DNA of 36,459 bases from Deltaproteobacteria bacterium (GTDB taxonomy: Bacteria; Desulfobacterota; Syntrophobacteria; Syntrophobacterales; Syntrophobacteraceae): contig JAKAJS010000161.1 of the NCBI GenBank assembly GCA_021813685.1, positions 1 to 36,459 of the forward strand. The letters are read 5' to 3'. The notes under the pieces were generated by a model. The model had not been told where the DNA came from and did not search any database. It was given only the letters and a program-made list of their open reading frames with translations. This document shows positions 1-8,489 of this stretch, piece after piece (positions within the stretch are counted from its first letter, which is position 1; the number at the start of each line of letters is the position of its first letter). The position numbers and the translations under genes were made by a program.

Positions 1-105
1 GACTTGTCCCATGTTGACTTATCAAATCGTTGCCTCTTTGTCCAGCCTGATTTTCCACGTTCCCGGCCAGGCGTCACTTGCTGGTATCAGTTTTTTTGAA
101 AATCA
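1..105. mobile_element. possible insertion-sequence terminus (remnant)
   Basis: Sequence abutting the abrupt end of the DUF1016 reading frame. It carries TGTTGACTTATCAAA near position 12 and TGGTATCAGTTTTTTTGAAA at about 82, short motifs of the kind I associate with ends of IS21-type elements. No transposase is visible inside the window, so the assignment rests on the motif impression and on the fact that a gene stops exactly here. Low confidence. Confidence 0.25.
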
Positions 106-360
106 CCTAAGGTTCTTTTCGGAAAAACCGCTACCATATTCCACAATCAATTGTCGTGACAGTGACGCGACAATCTCTGCCCCGTATTCAGCCCGCTTCT
201 CTCCAAGAATGTCCAGACGGATACGCCGGCCGATCCGCCAGTAGAGCAGAGTCAGCGCAGCATTGACCGAGAAGGCGACAGATGCGCGCGCCTCGTCAAT
301 CAGCCCGCGGACATCGGTAATTAACGCCTCTTCGGCTGGCAAGAGTTTTTTTGAACTCAT
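103..360 (-). pseudogene. truncated DUF1016 / YhcG-type nuclease, N-terminal domain only
   Basis: About 85 residues starting at the ATG at 360-358 (MSSKKLLPAEEAL). The sequence matches the DUF1016 N-terminal domain: a helical stretch with LLYWRIGRRI, then GAEIVASLSRQL and a terminal GFSEKNLR just before the stop. Full YhcG-family proteins are roughly 330-380 residues and carry a C-terminal PD-(D/E)XK nuclease domain, which is missing. The frame stops where sequence resembling an IS end begins, so this is probably a gene cut by insertion or deletion. The family is linked to restriction, recombination and defence functions; this copy is unlikely to be active as a nuclease. Confidence 0.7.
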
Positions 361-432
361 ACGTCCGTCAATCCCTCGGAGAGATAAATACTGCAAGGGG
401 GATGTCTCCGCTACGCTCACGCGCGCCCTCAA

Positions 433-687
433 TCTTTATGCCGGCACAAAGAGCCAGCCCTCGCAATGATTCTTTCAGTCTGTCATCATGTGGTCTGATG
501 ACACCTGGGATCGCCGGTAATGTTCACTTGCAACCACCGCCCCCTTCCCTTCCCGGAGCGCTATAAAACCGAAAATCACGGCATCTCTGAAACCACCTTT
601 CTGGAATGGCCCAGTATCCATTTTCTCGATCCGCAAGGGGGGAGGTGGTCTGAAACGGCCATCGGGCCTCCTTGCCTTCAACACGCC
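433..687. other. non-coding stretch without a recognisable gene
   Basis: I find no ORF with a recognisable family, no RNA gene and no convincing promoter here. Short frames exist on both strands but their translations are proline/arginine-rich and look like non-coding frames. Together with the neighbouring relics this looks like decayed accessory DNA. Confidence 0.4.
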
Positions 688-834
688 TTACGTTTTGGAG
701 TTGTTCCCACGCTCAGCCTCAATATATTTGTAAAGCGCAGGATTGGAAACACCTATCATTCGGCAAATCTGATCGACCGCAGTGGAACCATTGCATATCA
801 TGCCAATAAGTGGCGCTTTTTTCAGGCGGGGCAT
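688..834 (-). pseudogene. relic of a recombinase/resolvase-type helix-turn-helix
   Basis: A 48-codon frame whose C-terminal half, QICRMIGVSNPALYKYI, resembles the C-terminal helix-turn-helix of serine resolvases/invertases (pattern AEICRxxGISRxTLYRYL). No catalytic serine-recombinase domain precedes it, although the frame stays open upstream to 969 with unrelated sequence. It is either a fragment of an eroded site-specific recombinase or a chance resemblance; the neighbouring DUF1016 truncation makes decayed mobile DNA plausible. Confidence 0.35.
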
Positions 835-1042
835 AACGAGAATTATCAGGATATGTGGAGCAACGGGGTAACCTTTTGACAGAGATGGCCCCCGACTGCA
901 TGAACCTTGAATAGCCCCATTGTCGTTAGCTGGCTGCGAAGCGACCGGAGTCCCCGCTTGCTCTTCCATATCATCAAAAACGGTCGTTTTCCTTTTGAAA
1001 TATTCCCGGCAAAAGGATGGCTTCCACCGAGAAATAGCAAAT

Positions 1043-1059
1043 CCCCCTTTTGCAAAGGG
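1043..1059. repeat. short CCCCCTTT-type palindrome
   Basis: CCCTTT and AAAGGG arms (1045-1050 and 1054-1059) around a TGC loop inside a CCCCCTTTTGCAAAGGGAG context. A closely similar palindrome with 8-bp arms occurs at 27194-27212. Such CCCCCTTT/AAAGGGGG repeats are dispersed intergenic elements in several bacterial genomes; no coding role is visible. Confidence 0.5.
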
Positions 1060-1091
1060 AGAATCGGGTTCGACGCGTTCTGCGGGATTCG

Positions 1092-1150
1092 GCCAAATGA
1101 GCCGCGAAGCGGCGTGGGGGGTGCAGGGGGCGATAGCCCCCGCTCTTTTC
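1092..1150 (+). repeat. dispersed intergenic repeat, copy 1 (double hairpin plus T-run)
   Basis: About 59 bases nearly identical to 15597-15660: a GCCGC-GAA-GCGGC hairpin, then GGGGGC-GATA-GCCCCC (1126-1141), followed by GCTCTTTT. The differences from copy 2 are a few substitutions and one indel. The second hairpin plus T-run has the form of an intrinsic terminator on the plus strand. Here no plus-strand gene precedes it, so it is more likely a resident repeat than a dedicated terminator. Confidence 0.7.
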
Positions 1151-1170
1151 GCTTTTTGCCTCTTCTTCTC

Positions 1171-1374
1171 TCAGATGCTTTTCGCAGTCACGAGCCGGGC
1201 GAAGTGTTCGAACGAGCGGTCGTAGGTTTTTTCGGCCTCGGGGGGAAAGCAGCAGGCGGGAAGCTCGCGGCTTTTGAGGTGGGACTGGATGCATTCGCAG
1301 CAAATCCCGCTTTTGGGGCATCCTGCATAGGTGCAGGCGCATTTGGCGCTGTTTTGTTCTCTTTTACATTCCAT
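1171..1374 (-). CDS. DUF6485 family small cysteine-rich protein
   Basis: Complete 67-residue protein with cysteines arranged as a probable metal-binding module: MECKREQN, CACTYAGCPKSGICCEC, then LPACCFPPEAEKTYDRSF. The order and the PPEAEKTYDRS segment are typical of DUF6485, a short family common in anaerobes; its function is unknown. By inference the cysteine clusters bind zinc or an iron-sulfur cluster. The gene starts 2 bases after the stop of the sigma-54 regulator on the same strand and is probably the last gene of that transcript. Confidence 0.75.
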   Translation of the reverse strand: MECKREQNSAKCACTYAGCPKSGICCECIQSHLKSRELPACCFPPEAEKTYDRSFEHFARLVTAKSI

Positions 1375-1376
1375 GT

Positions 1377-2768
1377 TCAGTCATCCTCATCGGCTTTGTT
1401 CGACTTTCTTCCGCAGTCGATGCCGTATTTTTTGATTTTGTAGTGGATGGCCCTTCGGCTTATCCCGAGAAGGTTTGCGGCCTCCTTTTGCACGAAGCCG
1501 GCCTGCTGGAGGGCGCGCAAAATCGCATTGCGCTCGCTTTCCTCCAGGGAGAGCGCCGAGGCGTCGCCCGAGGAGTGCGTCTGGATTTTGAGCGGCTCAT
1601 CGGGAAGCCCCGAAAGGCACAGGTCGCTTTTTCGCAGAACGCCGTCGCGGCACAGGACAACGCCGCCTTCGAGAGCGTTTTTGAGTTCCCGCACGTTGCC
1701 CGGCCAGGGATATTCGGAAAGCCATTTGGTTGTCTCGGCGGGAAGTTTCACCGCTGGGACGTCGTGCGTTTTACAGAAGTTTTCCACAAAATATTGTGCA
1801 AGGCCCGGGATATCCTCGCGCCGGTCACGAAGAGGCGGAATCTTTAACGTCACTACGCGAAGCCTGTAGTAGAGGTCCTCGCGAAAGCTTCCCGAGGCGA
1901 CCTCCTCGCGCAGATCGACGTTTGTGGCGGAGATGACACGGCAGTTGACGGAGATTTCCCTTAGATCTCCGATTTTTCTGATTTTTTTGTCTTCCAGGAA
2001 CCGCAGCAGCCGTACCTGCATGTCGTGGGAGATGTTTCCGATTTCGTCGAGAAAAAGCGTGCCCTTGTCGGCGGCCTCGATGAGACCCTTCTTGTCCTTT
2101 ATGGCATGGGTGAATGCCCCGCGAACGTGTCCGAAAAGCTCGCTTTCCAAAAGCCCGCTGGGCGTAGAGCCGCAGTCGACGACGACGAAGGGCTGTTCGC
2201 GGCGCGGCCCTCTCTGGTGGAGAAGATGTGCGATCCGCTCTTTGCCCACCCCGCTTTCGCCCAGGATGAGCACGTTTACGTCACTGCGGGCGATGCGGTC
2301 GACCAGATCGTACAATTCGCGCATGGCCGGGCTTTTGACTCCCCAAAGCGATTCGCTGAGGGGGGGGAGAGCATCGGGCGCCTGTCTGGGCGAGTTTTTC
2401 TTGAGCACCTCCTGGACTTTGGAGATCAGCTCACGCCCGTTGAACGGCTTTGTCAGATAATCCACCGCCCCGGCTTTGAGGGCCTTTACCGCGTCGGGAA
2501 TCGTCCCGTAGGCGGTAAGAAAAATCACGGGCAATCCCGGATAGATCTGCTGGGCGGCGGAGAACAGATCCATGCCTCCCAGACCCGGCATCTTCACGTC
2601 GGTAATCATCAGGTCCACCGGCCCGGCGTTCAGAAGCTCCAGGGCCTCTTCCCCGCCGGAGGCGGTCGCTACCCGGTAGTCGATCGACGAAAGCCGGGCC
2701 TCCAGAACGGCCAGGATGCTCCGATCATCATCGACGACAAGAATTTTTGGTTTGGCTGGTGCGCTCAT
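1377..2768 (-). CDS. sigma-54-dependent response regulator, NtrC family (GlrR-like)
   Basis: 463 residues in three domains. The receiver (about 8-122) has the acidic pocket DDD at 13-15, phospho-acceptor Asp57 (TDVKMPG) and Lys107. The AAA+ sigma-54 activator domain (about 140-370) has Walker A GESGVGKE at 170-177 and Walker B GTLFLDEIG. The C-terminal Fis-type helix-turn-helix (about 415-455) contains LGISRRAIHYKIKKYGI. The sigma-54 contact loop, usually GAFTGA, reads GAFTHA (217-222). Order kinase, QseG-like protein, regulator matches the E. coli glrK-yfhG(qseG)-glrR arrangement, so a cell-envelope-responsive role is inferred. The gene begins 16 bases after the QseG-like stop. Targets cannot be told from this window. 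Confidence 0.93.
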   Translation of the reverse strand: MSAPAKPKILVVDDDRSILAVLEARLSSIDYRVATASGGEEALELLNAGPVDLMITDVKMPGLGGMDLFSAAQQIYPGLPVIFLTAYGTIPDAVKALKAGAVDYLTKPFNGRELISKVQEVLKKNSPRQAPDALPPLSESLWGVKSPAMRELYDLVDRIARSDVNVLILGESGVGKERIAHLLHQRGPRREQPFVVVDCGSTPSGLLESELFGHVRGAFTHAIKDKKGLIEAADKGTLFLDEIGNISHDMQVRLLRFLEDKKIRKIGDLREISVNCRVISATNVDLREEVASGSFREDLYYRLRVVTLKIPPLRDRREDIPGLAQYFVENFCKTHDVPAVKLPAETTKWLSEYPWPGNVRELKNALEGGVVLCRDGVLRKSDLCLSGLPDEPLKIQTHSSGDASALSLEESERNAILRALQQAGFVQKEAANLLGISRRAIHYKIKKYGIDCGRKSNKADEDD

Positions 2769-2784
2769 TCGGACACGCAGGAAA

Positions 2785-3417
2785 TCAGGGCGTCATTTCC
2801 TGCTTTTTCTCCTCATATTTTCGATGAATTTCATCCAGGGATTTAAGATCGTGGCGCAGCTGGCGGATCTGACGTTCGGCAAGTTCGAGCTTCCATTGGA
2901 GGGCATGGACCACCTTTTCCTTCATGAGCACGATCCCGCGGAATTCGTCCTTTTTTTTGGTTTTTTCACCCAACGGGCCGCCGGCGCCCTTGCCTATGGC
3001 CGACTGGAGCCTCAGGAGGAAGGGGGTGAGCATTCTCGGGTCCTCCAGCCCCCTGCACGATTTGACCTCATCGGCCCATTTCTTCCAGGTCGTCACCGCA
3101 CGGTCGTATTCATCCTTATTGTCGGCAAGGACCAGCCGGGTCGCTGCAAGTCCGAAGAGGGCGCTCCGCCTGATATCGGAGTTTTTCGCCTCGTTTTTGA
3201 GCATCTCGAAGCCGGTTTGCGCCTTTTCGTAGTGGCCCGACTCGAAGGCCTTGACCGCGTCTTTGAGGGTATCCATCTCCACGTCGCGCCGAATGGCCGG
3301 GGCTGAATCCGGGTTGCATCCGTCGGCTGCAAGGGAGGGAGCGGAGGCGGCAATCAGAAAGAAGAGTAGAGGCACGAAAAAGAGCAATTTGCGCAGCGCC
3401 AAGTTCCTAAACCCCAT
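2785..3417 (-). CDS. QseG/YfhG-like exported protein between kinase and regulator
   Basis: 210 residues from the ATG at 3417, which overlaps the kinase end by 11 bases. An N-terminal signal sequence (hydrophobic 11-30, ending SAPSLAADGC) is followed by a charged helical protein and a C-terminal coiled-coil region (about 165-208, LELAERQIRQLRHDLKSLDE). Cys34 lies close to the signal end but ADGC is not a good lipobox, so lipoprotein status is uncertain. By position it corresponds to QseG/YfhG, an outer-membrane lipoprotein that modulates the partner kinase in enterobacteria. Functional equivalence is inferred from gene order and architecture, not from strong sequence likeness. Confidence 0.65.
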   Translation of the reverse strand: MGFRNLALRKLLFFVPLLFFLIAASAPSLAADGCNPDSAPAIRRDVEMDTLKDAVKAFESGHYEKAQTGFEMLKNEAKNSDIRRSALFGLAATRLVLADNKDEYDRAVTTWKKWADEVKSCRGLEDPRMLTPFLLRLQSAIGKGAGGPLGEKTKKKDEFRGIVLMKEKVVHALQWKLELAERQIRQLRHDLKSLDEIHRKYEEKKQEMTP

Positions 3418-4873
3418 TGTTCGATCTTTCCCCATATAGAGGCAAGGTGAAGCTGAAAGTGCTCCCCTCCCCGGGTTTGCTTCGAAGGCCGATTTCCCCA
3501 CCATGCGCCTCGACGATGTACTTGGAAATACTCAGCCCCAGGCCAACCCCGTCGACTTGATCCCGAACCCCGGACGCTCTGTAATATTTATTGAAAACGA
3601 GGGTCTGCTCGGAATCGGGAATTCCAGGACCCTTGTCGATAACCGCAAATACCAGAAGGGGCGTTTTCACCGACTTTTCCTGCCGGACAGAAACGATTAT
3701 TTCACTGCCCTCCGGCGAAAACTTTATAGCATTTCCAAGCAGATTGAGCAAAACCTGCTGCAAATTTTCCGGGTCGCAGGTAAATTCGGAAACTCCCCCG
3801 GAGACTTCCGAACGGATAGCGATTCCTTTGGCCTCCGCAGCGGGAACCAATCTCGATATGGCGCCTTCGACGAACTCCTCGAGGTCGATAACCCTCGGGT
3901 GGATTTCAACCGCTCCGGCCTCCAGCCGCGAGATCTGCATGAGATGGTTGAGCAGCAGGGTGATACGCTCCAGTTCACGGCTCGCGATCAGAAGAAAACG
4001 CCTCTGTTTTTCATTGATGCCCCCCATCACTTCTTCGCAAATCAGGTTTACCGATTCGCGGATGGAGGTGAGGGGGGTGCGGATTTCGTGGCTGAGCATC
4101 GAGATGAAGTCGGAGCGCATGCGTTCTTCTTCGGTAAGCCGCGCCGCCATGTCGTTGAATGCGCCGGCAAGCTCTCCGAACTCATCGCTCGAATGAATCC
4201 GGATGGGTGCGGTGATGCCCGAACTCGAAAGGGACTTGATTCCGCGCCGCAGCTCGCGCAGCGGGCGCACCATGCCGAAGCTGAAGACGATGATGCCGAG
4301 CAGGCCGATCACGAGAGAGGCGAGAACGCCCACAACCCCCAGCTCGTCGGCCCTTCGGCCCCGCGTGTTGAGGCTTCGGACCATCTCTTCGATCTGCTGC
4401 TCGTTGGCCGCCCTGGCTTTCTGGATCTCCGCGGCCCATTGGGTTACCATCTCGTCGGTTATCCAGGGAGGGTTCGCATGGGCGTAGGCGTCCTTATCCT
4501 TGCCCGATTCAAACTGCGCCTGGAATTCCTTGCTGAGCGCCTCCCAGGGATTTTTGCCGTTATTGGGCGCGCTGAGCCACAAGATATTATAGAGGCCGTC
4601 TTCGTATTGTTTGAGCCCCTCCTCAAAATACTTCCGGTACTCCTCGGTCTTCAACAGCTCGAATTTTTTCTGATTTTCGGCCATCGACCAGAGCGCGTCC
4701 ACCATCGCTTTCGAGGAGGTCGAAATGAGATAGTTGCGGTTTACGATATTCTCGGTTGTCCTGGCCAGGTGTTTGATTTGCGCGAAAAGGATCAAAATGG
4801 TGGCATAAAAGATGAGGCATGCCAGAAAATACCAGGCGAGAAGCTTGAACAGTATTCCGGATTTAATCTTCAT
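3407..4873 (-). CDS. sensor histidine kinase (GlrK-like)
   Basis: 488-residue membrane kinase: TM1 (about 8-31), a helical extracytoplasmic sensor domain (32-178), TM2 (about 179-201), HAMP linker (RPLRELRRGIK onward), HisKA domain with phospho-acceptor His262 in SHEIRTPLTS, and a HATPase domain with NLLGNAIKFS (N box), DKGPGIP (G1) and GVGLGLSI (G2). All catalytic motifs look intact. It heads a tightly packed operon with the QseG-like gene (11-base overlap) and the sigma-54 regulator, its likely phosphotransfer partner. The periplasmic domain has no motif that tells the signal. Confidence 0.92.
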   Translation of the reverse strand: MKIKSGILFKLLAWYFLACLIFYATILILFAQIKHLARTTENIVNRNYLISTSSKAMVDALWSMAENQKKFELLKTEEYRKYFEEGLKQYEDGLYNILWLSAPNNGKNPWEALSKEFQAQFESGKDKDAYAHANPPWITDEMVTQWAAEIQKARAANEQQIEEMVRSLNTRGRRADELGVVGVLASLVIGLLGIIVFSFGMVRPLRELRRGIKSLSSSGITAPIRIHSSDEFGELAGAFNDMAARLTEEERMRSDFISMLSHEIRTPLTSIRESVNLICEEVMGGINEKQRRFLLIASRELERITLLLNHLMQISRLEAGAVEIHPRVIDLEEFVEGAISRLVPAAEAKGIAIRSEVSGGVSEFTCDPENLQQVLLNLLGNAIKFSPEGSEIIVSVRQEKSVKTPLLVFAVIDKGPGIPDSEQTLVFNKYYRASGVRDQVDGVGLGLSISKYIVEAHGGEIGLRSKPGEGSTFSFTLPLYGERSNNGV

Positions 4874-4930
4874 CTACTCTCGACGTCACGATTTTCCAGC
4901 CATTTCGAAAAAGCTCGACCAGGGCGTCAC

Positions 4931-4946
4931 GCCCCCCGAAGGGGGC
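4931..4946 (-). terminator. GC hairpin with TTCG loop after the Uma2 gene
   Basis: On the minus strand GCCCCC-TTCG-GGGGGC forms a 6-bp GC stem closed by a stable UUCG-type tetraloop, 15 bases past the stop of the Uma2-like gene and before the glrK-like kinase. There is no U-run, so if it terminates it is not a classical intrinsic terminator. It may instead be one of the dispersed GC palindromes. Confidence 0.45.
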
Positions 4947-4960
4947 TAATAATAAACTGT

Positions 4961-5449
4961 TCACAAAAGGTCAATATCGATGTGTGTGGGGAAGTCGGGA
5001 AACATCTCACTTTTCACGATCTCCCCCTGTCGATTGAAAAAACGCATATCCCCATCTTTGTTGCAGAGCCAAAATTCCGCTGCGCCCGCCTCAAAATAGA
5101 GGAGTTTCTTTTCTTCCGACTCTGCAAAGCTGTTCGCGGGCGACTCTATCTCAACAATGAGTTCGGGAGATTCGGGGAGCACCAGCTCACGGACACCGTG
5201 CTTTTTGTGGAATGCCGTGCCGGCCCAGGCAACGTCGGCGACCCTGGTTCCCCTGGAAGTCTGGATCGGACATTCCACCGACGCCCTGTGGCCTTCTCCA
5301 TTACGCTCAAACCATCCATTGATGCGCGACTGATACTTGCCCTGAGCGTAAGAGGCCGGAGTCATCATAAATTTACCCCATTCATTCGTCTCTATTTTGA
5401 AGGGCAGGTCTTTGAGGCTTGGATTTTCGACCACTTCACGCCATTCCAT
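4961..5449 (-). CDS. Uma2 family (DUF820) PD-(D/E)XK nuclease-like protein
   Basis: 162 residues from the ATG at 5449, chosen because AAAGGAG sits 7 bases upstream; an in-frame start at 5500 lacks such a site and would overlap the upstream gene. The Uma2 fold signature is visible: RVADVAWAG (beta strand with Asp), PELIVEIESPANS (acidic E-I-E strand), then KKLLYFEAGAAEFWL with the lysine and the terminal strand. These match the D-ExK-type core of the superfamily. Uma2 proteins are abundant in cyanobacteria and some anaerobes; their biological role is unclear. It starts 35 bases after the universal stress gene. Confidence 0.8.
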   Translation of the reverse strand: MEWREVVENPSLKDLPFKIETNEWGKFMMTPASYAQGKYQSRINGWFERNGEGHRASVECPIQTSRGTRVADVAWAGTAFHKKHGVRELVLPESPELIVEIESPANSFAESEEKKLLYFEAGAAEFWLCNKDGDMRFFNRQGEIVKSEMFPDFPTHIDIDLL

Positions 5450-5484
5450 CGGGTGCTCCTTTCCAAAACACGGCTGTTCCCCCT

Positions 5485-6429
5485 TCAGTTCACCAGACAA
5501 ACAATGGCGCCCCTGGAATTGTTGAGTATCTTGGAGGCGTGGCTTCCAAGAAGGAAGGGCTTTTTTCCCCGGAAGCTCCTTTTGCCCAGCACCACTACCT
5601 GGAACCTGTGCGCCTCGATTTCGGCGAGAAGGTCGCGCGCTATGCCTTCGCGAGTGGGCAGCACCAGGGTCTCCACCTTCTGCGGGTCAACGCCCCGCTC
5701 CAGGAGAAGCCTTCGCCCCTCGGCCATGGAGCGCTCGACGGCGCCGGTCCACTCGACCCTCCATTTTTCTATCAGGGCTTGTCTCTGTTTCTGTTCGGTT
5801 TCATTCAAAATGTGACCGTCATCCCAGAACTCGGGGGGAAGCGACGGTATGATGTGCATGAAGGAATAGCTCAGGGATCGGCCGGGCGCGAAAAAATCGG
5901 CCGCATATTCGGAGAGCGCCCGCGATTCCGGCGTCCCTTCCATGGCGATAAGTACATTCATGGAATCGTATGCGGGCACGTCTACGACCCAGACGGCCGC
6001 CTCGCCCGCATACTGGGCCACCTTCGCCGAAACGCCTCCAAGGAGCAGCGTCTCGACCTGGCTTCTTCCCCGCCTGCCCACGGCTATCGTTCCGATCCGT
6101 TCGCTCTGCGCCTGCTCGAGTATGTCAGCGGCCGGGTCAACGCTGTCGATTTTGAGGCGAAGCTCTATGTTGGATTCCGGGAATCCCGCCTCGGCAAGCT
6201 TTTCCGAAGCGGCCTTCAAAACCGCCTGCCCCGGTTTCTCCTGTGTTCCGTATTTGTTGCTCCCCTCCACGTCCATGTAGAGGTCTTCGGGAAGAAGAGT
6301 TGCAACCTTGGGGACGCAGTGCAGGAGCACCAGCTTCACATCGTCTCGCTCCTTGAGCAAACGGCCCAGCACCGACACCATTTCCAGCCCTTTTTTGGTC
6401 CCATCTACCGCTGCAAGTATCGTCCGCAT
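5485..6429 (-). CDS. universal stress protein, tandem UspA domains
   Basis: 314 residues with two UspA domains. Domain 1 (1-152) begins MRTILAAVDGT and carries GRRGRSQVETLLLGGVSAKV, the G-x2-G-x9-G(S) ATP-binding loop. Domain 2 (155-314) begins MNVLIAMEGT and ends VVVLGKRS with LLGSHASKI, a weaker version of the loop. Tandem Usp proteins are cytoplasmic nucleotide-binding stress proteins. It lies between dinG and the Uma2 gene on the same strand, 84 bases after dinG, and could be transcribed with either. Partners or the inducing stress cannot be read from the sequence. Confidence 0.9.
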   Translation of the reverse strand: MRTILAAVDGTKKGLEMVSVLGRLLKERDDVKLVLLHCVPKVATLLPEDLYMDVEGSNKYGTQEKPGQAVLKAASEKLAEAGFPESNIELRLKIDSVDPAADILEQAQSERIGTIAVGRRGRSQVETLLLGGVSAKVAQYAGEAAVWVVDVPAYDSMNVLIAMEGTPESRALSEYAADFFAPGRSLSYSFMHIIPSLPPEFWDDGHILNETEQKQRQALIEKWRVEWTGAVERSMAEGRRLLLERGVDPQKVETLVLPTREGIARDLLAEIEAHRFQVVVLGKRSFRGKKPFLLGSHASKILNNSRGAIVCLVN

Positions 6430-6513
6430 ACGCTTCCCCCTTTCGCGATAAATAACCCGGCTTAAGCAGTGAATGGCTCAATAAAACCTGCCTACAGTAA
6501 TCAATATAATGAG

Positions 6514-8430
6514 TCAGAGGCTCCCCAGAAAGGGATCGATCTGCTCGAGAGAGTGGACAATCCGGCAGGGGGGCAGACTTTTCACGAAGACCTGCCCGTA
6601 GCCTTTGGTGAGGATACGAATGTCGAAGACGGCTATCACCCCGCGGTCCCCCGAGGAGCGGATGAGCCGGCCGATGCCCTGTTTGAGCTGGATTGCGGCC
6701 CTGGGCACCTGGTAGTCGTAGAAGGCGTTGCCGCCCTGCTTTGCGATCCGGTCCAGCCTGGAGGCGGTCACCGGGTCGTCGGGGACTTCGAAGGGCAGCT
6801 TGTCGATGATCACACAGCTCAGGGCTTCTCCGGGCACATCGATACCCTGCCAGAAAGAACTCGTGGCAAAAAGGACCGACGCCACGTTTTCCTTGAATTC
6901 CTGCAGTAGAGCCCGCTTGGTCTTCTGCCCCTGCACCAGGAGAGGAAAAGAAATTTTTCCCTCCACCAGTTTATAGACCTCGTTCATGTTTTTGTAGCTG
7001 GTAAAGAGCAGGAGCGTTCGGCCGCGGGTCTTTTCGATTATTTGCGCGGCCTCCTCGGCCATCCGGGTGCAAAACACCCCGTCGTTTGGCGCCGGAAACC
7101 GTTGGGGAATGTAGGCTATGGCCTGCCGTTCATATTCGAAAGGCGAGTGGAGCAGAAGCTCCCGCCCTTCGGGAGGAACGCCCAAGGCCCTGCGCGCGAA
7201 GTCGAAAGCCCCCGCAACCGACAGTGTGGCCGAAGTCAGTACGACCGATGAAACGGCGGCAAAGAGGAGTTCTTTCAGAATCGGCCCGACTTCGATCGGT
7301 GTGGCGTTAAGAGCCCCTCCCTGCTGGTTTGCTTCCCTCCAGTAGACCAGGGACTCGTCTTTTTGTTCGATGAGCGCAGTTAGAGCAGCCGAAAGCTCTA
7401 AAGCCCGCCGCCCGGCGCCTGCCAGGTTTTCCGCTTTTTCCTCAAAGGGCTTTACCATCGCGGGAAGCTCATCGAGGGCGTGGATGATCTGACGGCACGC
7501 TGCGGCGAAATCCTCGCCCGCCTTTTCCGGGTCAAACCGTACACGCACCGCCCCTTTTCCCGGTGGGGCGAGGCCCAGTGTGAAAAGGCGGCTCAGCACC
7601 TCGAGTTGTCTTCCCGCGTTCAGGACCGCGCCAACATCGAGCTTGCCCGCGCTGCCGCAGGCCTTCACGATGTCCCTGGAAAGCTGTGCCAGGGCGAAGC
7701 TGCTGAAGTGGATGCCGAAATAATCGCTTGCCACGTCCTCCAACTGGTGGGCTTCGTCGAACACCACCGCGTCATACTCCGGGATGACCCCGTCCACTCC
7801 CCTCTGACGAAGCGCCATATCGGCAAAAAACAGGTGGTGATTGACTACCACCAAATCGGCGCGGGCGGCCTCGTTTCGCACCCGCGTGAGATGACAGCGC
7901 GAAAATTCAGGGCACTGGCGCCCCAGGCAGTTTTCCGAACTCGAACACACCTCGTTCCAGGTCCGAAAATTGTCGGGCAGCCAGGGGATTTCCGAACGGT
8001 CGCCCGAAGTGGAGGTAGCCGCCCATTTCTGGAACCGGCGAAAGAGCCCGGCTTCCTCCCGGTTCCAAAGCGTCGGCTGGTAGCAAAACTCAAAGAAGCG
8101 GCGCTTGCACAGGTAATTCCTGCGACCCTTGAGACAGACCGCCTTGAGGTTGGAGTCGATGTGCTTCCGCAAAAACGGAATATCGTGGTCCAGGATCTGG
8201 TCCTGGAGCGTTTTGGTGCCCGTGGAGACCACCACCTTTTTTCCGCTCAGCATTGCAGGAACAAGGTAAGCCCAGGTTTTGCCCGTGCCGGTTCCCGCCT
8301 CCGCCAGGAGCGTGGATTTCGCTCGAAAGGCCTCGAAGACCGCCCGGGCCATTTCCAACTGACCCGGCCGGTGCTCGAACCCGGGGACCTTCTCGGCCAG
8401 AATTCCCTGCGGGCCGAAATATTTTTCCAT
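6514..8430 (-). CDS. dinG: ATP-dependent DNA helicase, DinG/YoaA (XPD-like) family
   Basis: 638 residues from the ATG at 8430, which has GGGAG 6 bases upstream; a GTG at 8442 is the alternative. Superfamily-2 helicase with an iron-sulfur domain: Walker A GTGTGKT (46-52), Cys108, then Cys168-x4-Cys173-x5-Cys179, the DinG/XPD four-cysteine spacing for a 4Fe-4S cluster, DEAH box at 225-228, and C-terminal motifs including SSFWQGIDVPG and QGIGRLIR. It would unwind DNA with 5'-3' polarity during repair or conflict resolution. All motifs look intact. It follows serA on the same strand with a 97-base gap holding a heptamer repeat. Confidence 0.95.
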   Translation of the reverse strand: MEKYFGPQGILAEKVPGFEHRPGQLEMARAVFEAFRAKSTLLAEAGTGTGKTWAYLVPAMLSGKKVVVSTGTKTLQDQILDHDIPFLRKHIDSNLKAVCLKGRRNYLCKRRFFEFCYQPTLWNREEAGLFRRFQKWAATSTSGDRSEIPWLPDNFRTWNEVCSSSENCLGRQCPEFSRCHLTRVRNEAARADLVVVNHHLFFADMALRQRGVDGVIPEYDAVVFDEAHQLEDVASDYFGIHFSSFALAQLSRDIVKACGSAGKLDVGAVLNAGRQLEVLSRLFTLGLAPPGKGAVRVRFDPEKAGEDFAAACRQIIHALDELPAMVKPFEEKAENLAGAGRRALELSAALTALIEQKDESLVYWREANQQGGALNATPIEVGPILKELLFAAVSSVVLTSATLSVAGAFDFARRALGVPPEGRELLLHSPFEYERQAIAYIPQRFPAPNDGVFCTRMAEEAAQIIEKTRGRTLLLFTSYKNMNEVYKLVEGKISFPLLVQGQKTKRALLQEFKENVASVLFATSSFWQGIDVPGEALSCVIIDKLPFEVPDDPVTASRLDRIAKQGGNAFYDYQVPRAAIQLKQGIGRLIRSSGDRGVIAVFDIRILTKGYGQVFVKSLPPCRIVHSLEQIDPFLGSL

Positions 8431-8489
8431 CACAACTCCCACAGCCCTCGTGCACTCCCCGAAATGATGACAAAATCCGGCGCGGATTT

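Noticed and set aside
907-1443. Long plus-strand frame across the DUF6485 region
   Set aside because: It is antisense to the cysteine-rich DUF6485 gene and runs through the GC repeat; no family features.
3503-5815. 770-codon plus-strand frame
   Set aside because: Antisense to the sensor kinase, Uma2 and Usp genes, which have clear domain motifs; the plus-strand translation has none.
5419-6465. 348-codon plus-strand frame
   Set aside because: Shadow of the tandem universal stress gene on the minus strand.
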